Source: Sphingobacterium sp. ML3W (GTDB taxonomy: Bacteria; Bacteroidota; Bacteroidia; Sphingobacteriales; Sphingobacteriaceae). Taken from it: a stretch of DNA of 64,000 nt. The first letter of the stretch is position 1. Every line of letters begins with the position of its first letter. The position numbers and the translations under genes are program-made. Under the pieces are notes generated by a model that worked only from the letters and a program-made list of their open reading frames with translations, searched no databases and had not been told where the DNA came from. Location of the stretch: NCBI RefSeq assembly GCF_000747525.1, contig NZ_CP009278.1:558001-622000 (forward strand). Direction: 5' to 3'. This document shows, one piece after another, positions 25,803-34,653 of this stretch.

Positions 25803-26894
25803 TTATTTTAAAATTTTAGTGTCAATAATACTTAATAATTTTTCGAGATCATTTTCATCATTATAAAGATGAAAGCCGATTCTTATGCCATTGCCACGAG
25901 GGAAACATTTGATGTTGTTTTCCATTAACATGGTATAATGTCGTTGATCGATTTGCAAGTTGAATATGGTGCTCGTTTCAGCTCTATTGATCACAACTTG
26001 ACTGAGTATTTTTCTTTTGCTCAATTCCGCTTTAGCGGTTTCGACTAGACTGCGCGTATAGGCAGCCGTATTTTCCAATCCGTGTTCCTTGAAAAAGGCT
26101 AATCCTTTTTGAAGTGTTCCCTGTGCTAAGGTATCGATATGTCCTGGCTCAAAATAAAGTTGATCGATACTTTTACCTGCCCACATTTTATCTATTTCTA
26201 AGCCCTGGGTCGCCAGATTTGGGAAAAGAACCTGTTTCCCATAAGGACTTACAAGTATAAAACCATTTCCAAAACCTCCCAATAACCATTTATAACCACT
26301 AGCACCTACAATATCAAATCCAGATTGCGAAAAATCAAAAACTTCAGTCCCTAAAAATTGTGTGCCATCACCAATAATAAGTAATTCAGGAAATTGACTT
26401 TTCAATTGTTTGATAAACTCGAGATTGATTTTAATGCCGGAAATGTATTGTACGATACTTAAGATAAATACAGAGGGTTGATGCTTTTCAATAGCGTGTA
26501 TAATATGCTCTTCCAATTGTTCATCTATACAGGCCGTAACATATTGAAAACCGCGAGAAATGACAGGAAAATTGACAGAAGGGTAGTCACCCTCAAGTAA
26601 TAAGATTTTCGAATCTTTAGGAAGTCTATCCAGCAATGTGTTAAAACCCGTGGAGAAGTTCGGCGTGTTATAAACATTCTGAATAGCCACTGTGAAAAAC
26701 TCGGCGATACTCTTTTTAACAGCAAGATTAAACTCACCTTGTTTTTCACGTAAATCTGTCGCCGTTGAAAAAAAATCAATATCTCTTTTCAAACGCCACT
26801 CTTTCGAAGTGATAGGGAGTAGGCCCGAACCAGGAGTAGTTAAATAGCAGATATCATCGGGGATATCAAAATAGGATTTATAAGATACTTGCAT
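25803..26894 (-). CDS. Class V PLP-dependent aminotransferase (cysteine-desulfurase-like fold)
   Basis: This 363-aa cytosolic PLP enzyme belongs to the class V fold. Visible features are the early TTPGSGLLP segment, the PLP-ring Asp D176 in IIGDGTQFLG, and the Schiff-base lysine K202 in VGASGYKWLLGGFGNG. The G-Y-K-W-L-L-G-G motif is typical of isopenicillin-N-epimerase or selenocysteine-lyase-like branches of the family. There is no cysteine in the desulfurase loop position that I can recognise, so a desulfurase call is not supported. It overlaps aat by 17 bases and precedes the DUF2027-like gene. Substrate unknown. Confidence 0.85.
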   Translation of the reverse strand: MQVSYKSYFDIPDDICYLTTPGSGLLPITSKEWRLKRDIDFFSTATDLREKQGEFNLAVKKSIAEFFTVAIQNVYNTPNFSTGFNTLLDRLPKDSKILLLEGDYPSVNFPVISRGFQYVTACIDEQLEEHIIHAIEKHQPSVFILSIVQYISGIKINLEFIKQLKSQFPELLIIGDGTQFLGTEVFDFSQSGFDIVGASGYKWLLGGFGNGFILVSPYGKQVLFPNLATQGLEIDKMWAGKSIDQLYFEPGHIDTLAQGTLQKGLAFFKEHGLENTAAYTRSLVETAKAELSKRKILSQVVINRAETSTIFNLQIDQRHYTMLMENNIKCFPRGNGIRIGFHLYNDENDLEKLLSIIDTKILK

Positions 26895-27534
26895 TTTCTT
26901 CTTTTAATAGGGACAAATATTCTTGTTGCGAAATGCTTTGGCCTCCCATAGAAGCCAAATGTGGTGTATGGAATTGACAGTCAACAAATTTTAATTTGAA
27001 TTGAGTCAATAAATATATTAAAGCGACTTTTGAAGCATTAGAAACTGTTGAAAACATACTTTCACCACAAAATACCTGATGTATATAAATCCCATATAGT
27101 CCGCCGACGAGCACCCCATTCTCCCAAACTTCAATAGAATGTGCATACTGAAGCTTATTGAGTGCTTGGTAAGCATCGATCATATCAGTGGTTATCCAGG
27201 TACCCTCTTGGTCTTTACGACTAATTTGAGAACAGTGCTGGATAACTTCCGAAAAAGCTTGATCAACAGTAACGGTAAATCGATTACTTTTCAGTATTTG
27301 ACGCATGCTCTTGCTGATTTTCAGCTGTTCCGGGAATATGACAAATCGCTCATGCGGAGCATACCACATAATAGGAGTATCATCGCTAAACCAGGGGAAT
27401 ATACCATTTTCATAAGCCAAGATCAATCGGTCCGAACTCAAGTCGCCTCCGATAGCTAGCAGCCCGTCCTCATCAGCCAGTGATGGATGCGGAAAACTAA
27501 TTTGGCTGTCATCAAAATCTAAATTGAAAACCAT
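26878..27534 (-). CDS. aat: Leucyl/phenylalanyl-tRNA--protein transferase
   Basis: Aat adds Leu or Phe to the N-terminus of proteins with basic ends, marking them for ClpS/ClpAP degradation (N-degron pathway). The 218-aa protein shows the family core: FPHPSLADEDGLLAIGGDLS near residues 14-33, GIFPWFSDDTPIMWYAPHER (44-63), and GVLVGGLYGIYI...CGESMFS (135-158). Length is normal. It is the first gene of a minus-strand group with the class V aminotransferase and the DUF2027-like gene, and is separated from rbfA by a terminator. Confidence 0.95.
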   Translation of the reverse strand: MVFNLDFDDSQISFPHPSLADEDGLLAIGGDLSSDRLILAYENGIFPWFSDDTPIMWYAPHERFVIFPEQLKISKSMRQILKSNRFTVTVDQAFSEVIQHCSQISRKDQEGTWITTDMIDAYQALNKLQYAHSIEVWENGVLVGGLYGIYIHQVFCGESMFSTVSNASKVALIYLLTQFKLKFVDCQFHTPHLASMGGQSISQQEYLSLLKEENASIL

Positions 27535-27546
27535 TTTTAAAAATAG

Positions 27547-27575
27547 ACAAAAAAACCAGATTGTTTAATCTGGTT
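27547..27575 (-). terminator. Rho-independent terminator of rbfA
   Basis: A 9-bp stem (27554-27562 with 27567-27575) and 4-base loop are followed on the minus strand by a run of seven or more T. The hairpin includes the rbfA stop codon. Confidence 0.85.
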
Positions 27576-27936
27576 GTCTTGTTTCTTTACTGATTTCATC
27601 AAATATTTTATCCATGTGCTCTACATATTCATTGGTGTCATCCAAGAAAAAATCCAATTGCGGAACAATCCGAACTTGATTTTTAATTTTTGCACCTAAT
27701 TTGTATCGGATTTCTGTCGTTTTGGTACGGATTGCTTTTAAATCCTCAGGAGCTGTCTTGGTATTTAAAAAACTTAAATATACCCTTGCTATCGCTAAGT
27801 CCGGCGTTACGCGTACACGTGTAACGGTAATAAATGCACCAGGAGCCCAACTATTGCCTTCGCGCTGGAGTAATTCAGCTAAGTCTTGTTGTAATACACC
27901 AGCAAAACGTTGTTGTCTTTTGCTTTCTGTTCCCAT
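27565..27936 (-). CDS. rbfA: Ribosome-binding factor A
   Basis: RbfA binds the 30S subunit during late 16S rRNA maturation and is needed for growth in the cold. The 123-aa protein shows the family pattern: an N-terminal basic helix (ESKRQQRFAGVLQQDLAELL), the central VTRVRVTPDLAIARVYLSFL strand (about 40-59) and a C-terminal PQLDFFLDDTNEYVEHMDKIF segment. The fold is the KH-like domain. It is a single gene closed by a terminator that includes its stop codon. A -7 box lies at 27981-27988, with a possible upstream leader or small RNA further on. Confidence 0.95.
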   Translation of the reverse strand: MGTESKRQQRFAGVLQQDLAELLQREGNSWAPGAFITVTRVRVTPDLAIARVYLSFLNTKTAPEDLKAIRTKTTEIRYKLGAKIKNQVRIVPQLDFFLDDTNEYVEHMDKIFDEISKETRQPD

Positions 27937-27980
27937 CGTTCTAATATTTTGTTTAGTGAAAATTCACACTATTATGGATA

Positions 27981-27988
27981 CAAAGATA
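27981..27988 (-). promoter_or_regulatory. Predicted -7 box of rbfA
   Basis: The minus strand reads TATCTTTG (TAnnTTTG) 44 bases before the rbfA start. It lies downstream, in the minus-strand sense, of the hairpin at 28006-28030. Confidence 0.5.
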
Positions 27989-28005
27989 AATATAAAAAAG
28001 AATAA

Positions 28006-28174
28006 AGGCATATCCTGGATGGATATGCCTATATAATTTTGGTTTATAATCAGTTAGGGTTCAATTTCTTAAAGTTTAAAGACTTTATGGTCTATCATAG
28101 TTTGGTTTTTTTTAGTTTAAAAAGTAAGTGTTTGCTAACTTTAAAACTTATATTTTTTATTTCACTCTCCCTTA
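28006..28174 (-). ncRNA. Candidate small RNA or attenuated rbfA leader
   Basis: On the minus strand a promoter-like pair (28180-28210) is followed, about 145 bases on, by a 10-bp perfect hairpin (28006-28015 with 28021-28030) and a T-rich tract. No ORF longer than eight codons lies between. The unit could be a free small RNA of about 150-170 nt, or an upstream leader of rbfA with a terminator in front of the gene. The exact 5' end is a guess. Confidence 0.4.
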
Positions 28175-28179
28175 TGGTA

Positions 28180-28210
28180 CAAACATATAAAAATTAAATT
28201 GGTGCTACAA
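28180..28210 (-). promoter_or_regulatory. Predicted promoter of the candidate RNA upstream of rbfA
   Basis: On the minus strand TTG (28208-28210) and TATGTTTG (28180-28187) are separated by 20 bases, a good fit to the Bacteroidota -33/-7 pattern. Confidence 0.45.
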
Positions 28211-28385
28211 TGAAACAATCAAAAACAAAGTAACCGCTTACTTACTATCGCTGTTTGCTGAGTTTTAACAAACATTTAACATAAAAATATTTTTTATTTA
28301 TGAAAATTGACTGTATGTTTTTCGAAATAAATGTCAGAAACCTAACCATGAGATGACTCATAATGTACTAGGGACTGAAGATCAA

Positions 28386-28416
28386 TTGTTTTATTTGTTT
28401 TCAAATGGTATTTTTG
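28386..28416 (+). promoter_or_regulatory. Predicted argH promoter
   Basis: TTG at 28386-28388 and TATTTTTG at 28409-28416 are 20 bases apart, matching the Bacteroidota -33/-7 arrangement. The start codon is 28 bases after the -7 box. From 28211 to 28385 I see nothing else. Confidence 0.6.
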
Positions 28417-28444
28417 TATTGCATATAAAAAAGCATATTAAAAA

Positions 28445-29776
28445 ATGAAAATCTGGCAAAAAAACATAGATGTTGATTCATTTGTCGAATCATTTACCGT
28501 AGGTAATGATCGCGTGATGGATTTACAATTAGCAGCTGCAGATGTTTTGGGTTCTTTGGCCCATACGCGCATGCTGAATAGTATCGACCTCATGACCGAT
28601 GAAGATCTTGCTGTTGTACAGCAAGAATTGAAAAATATCTATCAGGAAATTAGTGCTGGAAAATTCGAAATAGAAGATTCTGTGGAAGATGTACACTCGC
28701 AAATCGAGATGTTATTAACACAACGGATTGGGGAAGCTGGAAAAAAAATCCATTCCGGACGCTCAAGAAATGATCAAGTTCTCGTGGACCTGAAATTATA
28801 TTTCAGAACAGAGATTCAAAACATGGTCAGCAATACCGAGATTTTCTTTAATCAATTGATTAGCCTAAGCGAACAATATAAGGGTATTCTCATTCCTGGT
28901 TATACGCATTTACAGATTGCTATGCCCTCATCCTTTGGGTTATGGTTTGGTGCATATGCCGAAAGTTTAGTCGACGATTTAGAATTGATGAAAGCGGCAT
29001 GGAAAGTCTGTAATAAAAACCCCTTAGGCTCTGCCGCGGGTTATGGCTCTTCATTTCCCTTAAACCGAACAATGACGACGACATTATTGGGCTTTGATGA
29101 TTTGAATTATAATGTCGTTTATGCACAAATGGGGCGAGGAAAAACAGAACGTATTTTAGCACAGGCAATGAGTTCAATAGCAGCTACCTTGGCAAAATTT
29201 TCAATGGATGTGACCTTATATATCAACCAGAATTTTGGCTTTATATCATTTCCAGCGCATTTGACTACAGGCTCAAGTATTATGCCTCATAAAAAGAATC
29301 CCGATGTATTTGAATTGATCCGTTCACGCTGTAATAAAATACAAGCTTTACCGAATGAGATTGCTTTGATGACAACAAATCTTCCATCAGGATATCATCG
29401 TGATTTACAACTTCTTAAAGAAAATCTATTTCCAGCCTTTAAATCGTTGAACGATTGTCTGGAAATAGCAACCTTTATGTTGGAAAATATTTCGGTAAAA
29501 AAAGATGTACTGGATGATCCTAAATACGATTATTTATTCTCTGTAGAAGTGGTCAATAATGAAGTGTTAAAAGGAGTTCCTTTCCGAGAAGCTTATAAAA
29601 ATATCGGAATTGCTATCGATGCCGGAGAATTCCAACCTTCTAAAGAAGTCAATCACACCCATGAAGGAAGTATTGGAAATCTTGGTAATGACCAAATACA
29701 ACGGATGTTTGAAGAAGTTAAATCTTCATTTGGCTTTGAAAAAGTGCAGAGCGCTTTAAATGAGCTCGTGAAATAG
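28445..29776 (+). CDS. argH: Argininosuccinate lyase
   Basis: ArgH splits argininosuccinate into arginine and fumarate, the last step of arginine synthesis. The 443-aa cytosolic tetramer-forming protein shows the fumarase/aspartase superfamily blocks: HSGRSRNDQVLVDLKLYFR (103-121), PGYTHLQIAMP (151-161), and the signature TGSSIMPHKKNPDVFELIR beginning at residue 275, whose second Ser is the catalytic base. Other arg genes are not nearby. It has its own predicted promoter and is followed by a long palindrome. Confidence 0.96.
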   Translation: MKIWQKNIDVDSFVESFTVGNDRVMDLQLAAADVLGSLAHTRMLNSIDLMTDEDLAVVQQELKNIYQEISAGKFEIEDSVEDVHSQIEMLLTQRIGEAGKKIHSGRSRNDQVLVDLKLYFRTEIQNMVSNTEIFFNQLISLSEQYKGILIPGYTHLQIAMPSSFGLWFGAYAESLVDDLELMKAAWKVCNKNPLGSAAGYGSSFPLNRTMTTTLLGFDDLNYNVVYAQMGRGKTERILAQAMSSIAATLAKFSMDVTLYINQNFGFISFPAHLTTGSSIMPHKKNPDVFELIRSRCNKIQALPNEIALMTTNLPSGYHRDLQLLKENLFPAFKSLNDCLEIATFMLENISVKKDVLDDPKYDYLFSVEVVNNEVLKGVPFREAYKNIGIAIDAGEFQPSKEVNHTHEGSIGNLGNDQIQRMFEEVKSSFGFEKVQSALNELVK

Positions 29777-29786
29777 GTAGAAGGTT

Positions 29787-29821
29787 AGTTAGTAGGTTAG
29801 AAATGTTCTAACCTACTAACT
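29787..29821. repeat. 16-bp perfect palindrome between converging argH and galM
   Basis: Arms 29787-29802 and 29806-29821 pair perfectly around a 3-base loop. There is no T run after it on either strand, so it is not a classic terminator, though its place between converging genes would suit a bidirectional stop. It also contains internal GTTAGTAGGTTAG-type direct repeats. Confidence 0.7.
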
Positions 29822-29839
29822 CCATAACCGCTTACCCTA

Positions 29840-30898
29840 TTACTTCTCGATAGAAAATTTCAAGTGTGTCTCCGATATAAATTCCGCTCCAGCTTTTAGT
29901 AAAGTGGATAGAAACTCGGGTTGGTTAGGGCTGTCTGGAAAATGTTGCGTTTCCAAACAGAAACCTGCATAGGGTAGATAAGCTTTTCCTGATTTACCAA
30001 TATCATTTCCTGTCAACCAGTTACCCGTATACAATTGTACGCCAGGCTCGGTCGTAAAAATATCCAATCGTATACCTGATTTTGGCGAATACACAGTTGC
30101 GCAAGCTGTCGAGATGGGGTTATTGTTGACAAAACAATGGTCATATCCTTTTGATGCAATTAATTGTTCGTCATCGGCAACGATATCCTGTGCTATTGAT
30201 TTAAATTCTTTAAAATTGAAAGCCGTTCCTTCTACAGGAACTGTCGCAATGGGAATCTGATTTTCATCAACAGCCAGATAAGCATCCGAATTGATTTTTA
30301 ACTGGTGGCTCAGTATATCGCCAGAACCCTCTCCATTTAAATTGAAGTAGGTATGGTTCGTCAAGTTTAAAACAGTATCTTGATCACAGTCTGCTCTATA
30401 TTTTATAATGATTTCATTGTCATTAGTTAAGGTATAGGTTACAGATACATTCAGATTTCCAGGAAACCCCTCTTCACCATCTTGAGAAACTAAATAAAAT
30501 TCAGCCTGAGATTGATAACTGACACGTCGGTCCCATATTTTTGTATGAAAACCCCCAGGGCCACCATGTAGGCAATTGATACCGTTATTAATCGGCAAGC
30601 TGTATGTTTTACCATTCAACTCAAACTTTCCATTGGCGATGCGGTTAGCAAATCTTCCAGCCGTCACACCGTGATACTTTTCGTCAGCCCGATAATAAAG
30701 ACCTATATTGCTAAATCCCAAAGCAACATCCGTGAGTTTCCCTTTGTTATCAGGAACGAGAATACTGACAATGCGTGCGCCATAATCACTCAAGGCAACT
30801 TGCATACCTCGGGTGTTCTTTAAAACAATAAGGTGTGTATTCTTTTCGTCAACAGTACTGGTGAAATTATGGATAGAAGGCAAATGATAATGACTCAT
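29840..30898 (-). CDS. galM: Aldose 1-epimerase (galactose mutarotase)
   Basis: GalM interconverts alpha and beta anomers of sugars such as galactose and glucose. The 352-aa protein has the family core: GVTAGRFANRIANGKFELNG near residue 78, NGINCLHGGPGGFH, the catalytic histidine in NLTNHTYFNLNG (about 180), and the catalytic glutamate in GFCLETQHFPDSPNQPEF near 315. No signal peptide is visible, so it is probably cytosolic. It is a single gene, opposite to dgt; no other galactose genes are in the window. Confidence 0.95.
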   Translation of the reverse strand: MSHYHLPSIHNFTSTVDEKNTHLIVLKNTRGMQVALSDYGARIVSILVPDNKGKLTDVALGFSNIGLYYRADEKYHGVTAGRFANRIANGKFELNGKTYSLPINNGINCLHGGPGGFHTKIWDRRVSYQSQAEFYLVSQDGEEGFPGNLNVSVTYTLTNDNEIIIKYRADCDQDTVLNLTNHTYFNLNGEGSGDILSHQLKINSDAYLAVDENQIPIATVPVEGTAFNFKEFKSIAQDIVADDEQLIASKGYDHCFVNNNPISTACATVYSPKSGIRLDIFTTEPGVQLYTGNWLTGNDIGKSGKAYLPYAGFCLETQHFPDSPNQPEFLSTLLKAGAEFISETHLKFSIEK

Positions 30899-31018
30899 GA
30901 TGGTGGTTGTTTTTGTTCCTTGTTAAAGATAAAGATTATTTTTTTTTAAAAAACGATTGTTGATATTTATAAAAAATCAATTTGTAAAAAGCCGCAACAG
31001 TTAGAAAATCAAAAAATG

Positions 31019-31026
31019 TATATTTG
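31019..31026 (+). promoter_or_regulatory. Predicted -7 box of dgt
   Basis: TATATTTG matches TAnnTTTG. It lies on the upstream in-frame ATG at 31016, which makes that start and probably ATG 31031 unlikely, and favours ATG 31049 for dgt. Confidence 0.5.
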
Positions 31027-31048
31027 CAATATGTCTGTAAATACAAGT

Positions 31049-32395
31049 ATGAATTGGAAACAATTACTATCCGCAAAACGCTGGGGTTATGAGCATCGTG
31101 TCAGTGATAGTCATTTAATAGCACGTTCAGAATTTCAACGTGATTACGATAGATTGATTTTTTCTTCTCCATTTAGAAGATTGCAGAATAAAACACAAGT
31201 ATTTCCTTTACCGGGAGCTGTGTTTGTCCATAATAGGCTTACTCATAGTTTGGAAGTTGCCAGTGTAGGCCGATCTTTGGGACGCTTATTCTATACCAAG
31301 ATGAAAGACGAAAGCCCGGATATAGATGAAGAATATCCTTATTTACAGGAAGTTGGTAATATGGTTTCTGCAGCATGTTTGTCGCATGATTTGGGCAATC
31401 CTGCCTTTGGGCATTCAGGTGAAGCGGCTATTTCAACGTACTTTACAGAAGGGGATGGTCGCAAATACCAAGAACAGGTAACCAAAGAAGAATGGGCAGA
31501 TTTGACTCATTTCGAAGGAAATGCCAATGCCCTTCGTATTTTGACCCATCCTTTTAATGGTAAGGATGATAAAGGATTTGCATTAACCTATACTTCTTTG
31601 GCATCGATTGTCAAATACCCATGTGCAGCGATTGATGGTCACATTAAAAAAAATCATCACCGTAAAAAATATGGTTTCTTTGCTTCCGAACGCGAAACAT
31701 TCGAAACGATAGCAGCGGAGTTAGGACTATTGGAAGACCCAACGAATCCGAAAGGTTATTTGCGTCACCCATTAGTTTATCTGGTAGAGGCGGCAGATGA
31801 TATCTGTTATAATATCATTGATCTAGAAGATGCACATCATTTAAAAATTTTATCTTACCTCGAAGTGGAAGAATTGTTACTCCCATTATGTGGTGGTGAA
31901 GATTTACGGACACGATTGGATTCACTTATCGATACCGCCAGTCGGGTAGCACTCTTAAGAGCAAAAGCAATCAATACATTGACCAAAGCATGTGTTGAAG
32001 TCTTCTATAAGAAACAGGAACAATTATTAAAGGGAACATTCCCCTGTGCATTGATGGATGCCTTAGATCCAGATGTAGTGGCGCATCTTAGAAAGATCAA
32101 TAAAATATCAGTAGCAAAGATCTATAATGCGCCAACAGTAGTTCAGATTGAGATCGCTGGTTATAAAGTGATGAATGCTTTATTAGCCGAGTTTGTTCCC
32201 GCCTATCTGAAAAAGAATAAAAATAGTTATGATGAAAAATTAGTAGCACTAATTCCGCATCAATTTTATACAGACCACGATGATTCTTATTCAAAAATAA
32301 GGGCTGTTTTGGATTTTGTTTCAGGGATGACAGATGTATATGCAATCGATTTGTATCGTAAGATAACAGGTATTATCATTCCTTCAATAGACTAA
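31049..32395 (+). CDS. dgt: Deoxyguanosinetriphosphate triphosphohydrolase (HD domain)
   Basis: Dgt hydrolyses dGTP to deoxyguanosine and triphosphate, trimming dNTP pools. From ATG 31049 the protein (448 aa) starts MNWKQLLSAKRWG, as relatives do. The HD-domain metal site is complete: H66 in NRLTHSLEV, H113-D114 in AACLSHDLGNPAFGH, with H122 next, and a later EAADDICYNIIDLED carrying the fourth ligand Asp. The DYDRLIFSSPFRRLQNKTQV block is the family signature. Alternative starts at 31016 and 31031 overlap or touch the predicted promoter. Confidence 0.94.
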   Translation: MNWKQLLSAKRWGYEHRVSDSHLIARSEFQRDYDRLIFSSPFRRLQNKTQVFPLPGAVFVHNRLTHSLEVASVGRSLGRLFYTKMKDESPDIDEEYPYLQEVGNMVSAACLSHDLGNPAFGHSGEAAISTYFTEGDGRKYQEQVTKEEWADLTHFEGNANALRILTHPFNGKDDKGFALTYTSLASIVKYPCAAIDGHIKKNHHRKKYGFFASERETFETIAAELGLLEDPTNPKGYLRHPLVYLVEAADDICYNIIDLEDAHHLKILSYLEVEELLLPLCGGEDLRTRLDSLIDTASRVALLRAKAINTLTKACVEVFYKKQEQLLKGTFPCALMDALDPDVVAHLRKINKISVAKIYNAPTVVQIEIAGYKVMNALLAEFVPAYLKKNKNSYDEKLVALIPHQFYTDHDDSYSKIRAVLDFVSGMTDVYAIDLYRKITGIIIPSID

Positions 32396-32478
32396 GCTTA
32401 ATAGGATATATTATTAAAAATAACAGGATTAGGAAAGTAAATCTTCTCCTTGTTCTGCATTTTATCTAAACAAAAAAT

Positions 32479-34590
32479 ATGAAAGTCGTTATTGCCGAAA
32501 AACCATCAGTTGCAAGAGATTTGGCCCGCGTTATGGGGGCAAAAGAAACCAATGATGGCTATATTTCAGGAAATGGATATGCTTTCACTTATGCATTTGG
32601 ACATTTAGTTCAATTGTGTACCCCTCAAGCATACGGATTTCATAATTGGTCAATCGCTAACTTACCTATTATTCCTGCCGAATTTAAGTTGGAATCTAAA
32701 AAACTTAAAAGGGATGGTAAGCAAATAGATGATGCCGGTGCATTAAAGCAGTTGAATACGATTAAATATTTGTTGGATAAAGCTGATGAAGTAATCGTGG
32801 CGACGGATGCTGGGCGCGAAGGGGAACTGATCTTTCGTAATATCTATTATTATCTTGGAGCAAAAGTGCCATTCAAGCGTTTATGGATTTCCTCACAGAC
32901 AGACAAAGCCATTAAAGAAGGTTTTGCCAATTTGAAGGAGGGAACAGAATACGACAGTTTATATATGTCTGCGCGTTCACGCTCGGAATCAGATTGGCTC
33001 ATCGGTATCAATGCTACTCAGGCCATTACCCTTGCGGCAGGTAATCGCGGTTTGCTTTCGCTAGGTCGAGTACAAACACCTACATTAGCCATGATTTGTT
33101 CCCGCTATTTAGAGAATAAAGATTTCAAGCCACAAACCTTCTATAAGATTCAAGCCGGTTTTGAAAAAGATAATATCAAATTTAAGGCAACTTCGGAAAA
33201 AATAGATAAGAAAGATGTAGCAGAAGAGGCGATTGCAAAGATTACTATTGGCTCGGAGGCTACCGTAACCAAGGTCGAAGCAAAAGAGACCAAGGAGCAA
33301 CCGCCATTATTATTCGATCTGACCTCCTTACAACAGGATGCCAATAAAAAGTACGGGTATTCTGCAGACCAGACCCTCAATCTTGCTCAGACGTTATATG
33401 AGAAAAAAGTAATCACCTATCCGCGTACGGGTTCTCGGTATATCGGAGAAGATGTATTTGAGCAAGTCGAAGAATTATTTCAGCATTTAGCAGATACAGC
33501 AGAAGAGGGAATAGCAGCCATTTCTCGTAACCTCATTGGAGCAAAGTTGAACAAACGGTCTGTTGATGAAAAGAAAGTAACCGACCACCATGCCCTTTTA
33601 GTAACAGATGAAAAGCCAGGAGCTTTATTACAAGAACAGCGCAATATTTACAATATGATTGCCAAGCGCATGGTCGAGAGTTTTTCAGATGTCTGTCTAA
33701 AAGATATTACCACGGTGGTTATTAATGCGGCAGGTGTCGAGTTAATTGCCAAAGGAACAGTAATTAAGCAATATGGATGGCGTCTTTCTGCAGATCAGGT
33801 TGAATTGCCCGATGAAGATAAGAATACCGAAGATCAGGATAACGAAAATGCGCAATTGCCTAAATTGTCTGCTGACGAGTTATTGGAGATTTTATCATTA
33901 GAGCTGTCAGAGCGGTTTACAAAAGCAAAACCAATACATACAGAAGCATCTTTGTTAAAAGCAATGGAAACCTCTGGAAAAGAAATCGATGACGATGAGA
34001 TGCGCCAAGCGATGAAAGATTGTGGATTAGGTACTCCGGCAACACGTGCAGCGACAATTGAAACCTTATTCCAAAGGGATTATATCAAACGTGATAAAAA
34101 GAAGCTTATTCCGACAGACAAAGGTCTGACGGTTTATAATCTGGTGAAAGATCGTTCCATTGCCAAGGTGACCCTGACAGGTAAATGGGAGCAGAAACTG
34201 GAAGAAATGCGCGCCAATAAAGTGTCGTACGAGGTCTTTATGAAACATATAAAAGACTATACCGAGCGTATCACAAAAGAATTGTTGCAACTGCGTATTT
34301 CCATTGCCCATGAAGAAATCAAACCGTTGCAAAAAGGAAAGATAAAATGTCCGAAATGTGCAACAGGTCAGATTCAACTTTTTGATAAAGTAGCACAATG
34401 CGATCACTATGCCCGAGGATGTGACTTTAAAATATGGCGCACATTGAATGGTGTTATGTTAGAGGAAAAGGAAATGAAGAACCTACTTGAAAAAGGGAAA
34501 ACATCAACCTTAAAAGGAGTCAAGACCAAGGAAGGAAATATCGTGGAGGCGGTCTTAACCTTTGAAAATTTTAAAGTCAATATTGGGTAA
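32479..34590 (+). CDS. topB: DNA topoisomerase III
   Basis: TopB is a type IA topoisomerase that relaxes negative supercoils and decatenates DNA through a 5'-phosphotyrosine link. The 703-aa protein has the TOPRIM domain (MKVVIAEKPSVARDLA at 1-16; VIVATDAGREGELIFRNI at 105-122), the active-site tyrosine Y314 in VITYPRTGSRYI, and a C-terminal zinc-ribbon-like part with CPKC and a later C-D-H-Y-A-R-G-C pair near 635-655. Bacteroidota often carry several TopB paralogues, many on mobile elements; this one sits among core genes with no transfer genes around it. Confidence 0.94.
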   Translation: MKVVIAEKPSVARDLARVMGAKETNDGYISGNGYAFTYAFGHLVQLCTPQAYGFHNWSIANLPIIPAEFKLESKKLKRDGKQIDDAGALKQLNTIKYLLDKADEVIVATDAGREGELIFRNIYYYLGAKVPFKRLWISSQTDKAIKEGFANLKEGTEYDSLYMSARSRSESDWLIGINATQAITLAAGNRGLLSLGRVQTPTLAMICSRYLENKDFKPQTFYKIQAGFEKDNIKFKATSEKIDKKDVAEEAIAKITIGSEATVTKVEAKETKEQPPLLFDLTSLQQDANKKYGYSADQTLNLAQTLYEKKVITYPRTGSRYIGEDVFEQVEELFQHLADTAEEGIAAISRNLIGAKLNKRSVDEKKVTDHHALLVTDEKPGALLQEQRNIYNMIAKRMVESFSDVCLKDITTVVINAAGVELIAKGTVIKQYGWRLSADQVELPDEDKNTEDQDNENAQLPKLSADELLEILSLELSERFTKAKPIHTEASLLKAMETSGKEIDDDEMRQAMKDCGLGTPATRAATIETLFQRDYIKRDKKKLIPTDKGLTVYNLVKDRSIAKVTLTGKWEQKLEEMRANKVSYEVFMKHIKDYTERITKELLQLRISIAHEEIKPLQKGKIKCPKCATGQIQLFDKVAQCDHYARGCDFKIWRTLNGVMLEEKEMKNLLEKGKTSTLKGVKTKEGNIVEAVLTFENFKVNIG

Positions 34591-34628
34591 TAAAATCAGG
34601 AATAGGCGAACGCCTCATTTTAATAGTT

Positions 34629-34636
34629 TAGTTTTG
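34629..34636 (+). promoter_or_regulatory. Predicted -7 box of the 34654 gene
   Basis: TAGTTTTG matches TAnnTTTG and lies 17 bases before the ATG at 34654. A short inverted repeat AGGCG-AA-CGCCT lies just upstream (34602-34613). Confidence 0.5.
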
Positions 34637-34653
34637 CGCTTTATTAGAATACT

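Noticed and set aside
25803..26894. Call as a cysteine desulfurase (IscS/NifS/SufS)
   Set aside because: The fold fits but no catalytic cysteine loop is visible and the G-Y-K-W-L-L-G-G context is that of other class V branches.
28006..28174. Short reading frame of eight codons in the candidate RNA upstream of rbfA
   Set aside because: It is too short and has no support; the region is better explained as noncoding.
32479..34590. TopB as a sign of a conjugative element
   Set aside because: No tra, mob, integrase or transposase genes surround it; neighbours are core metabolism.
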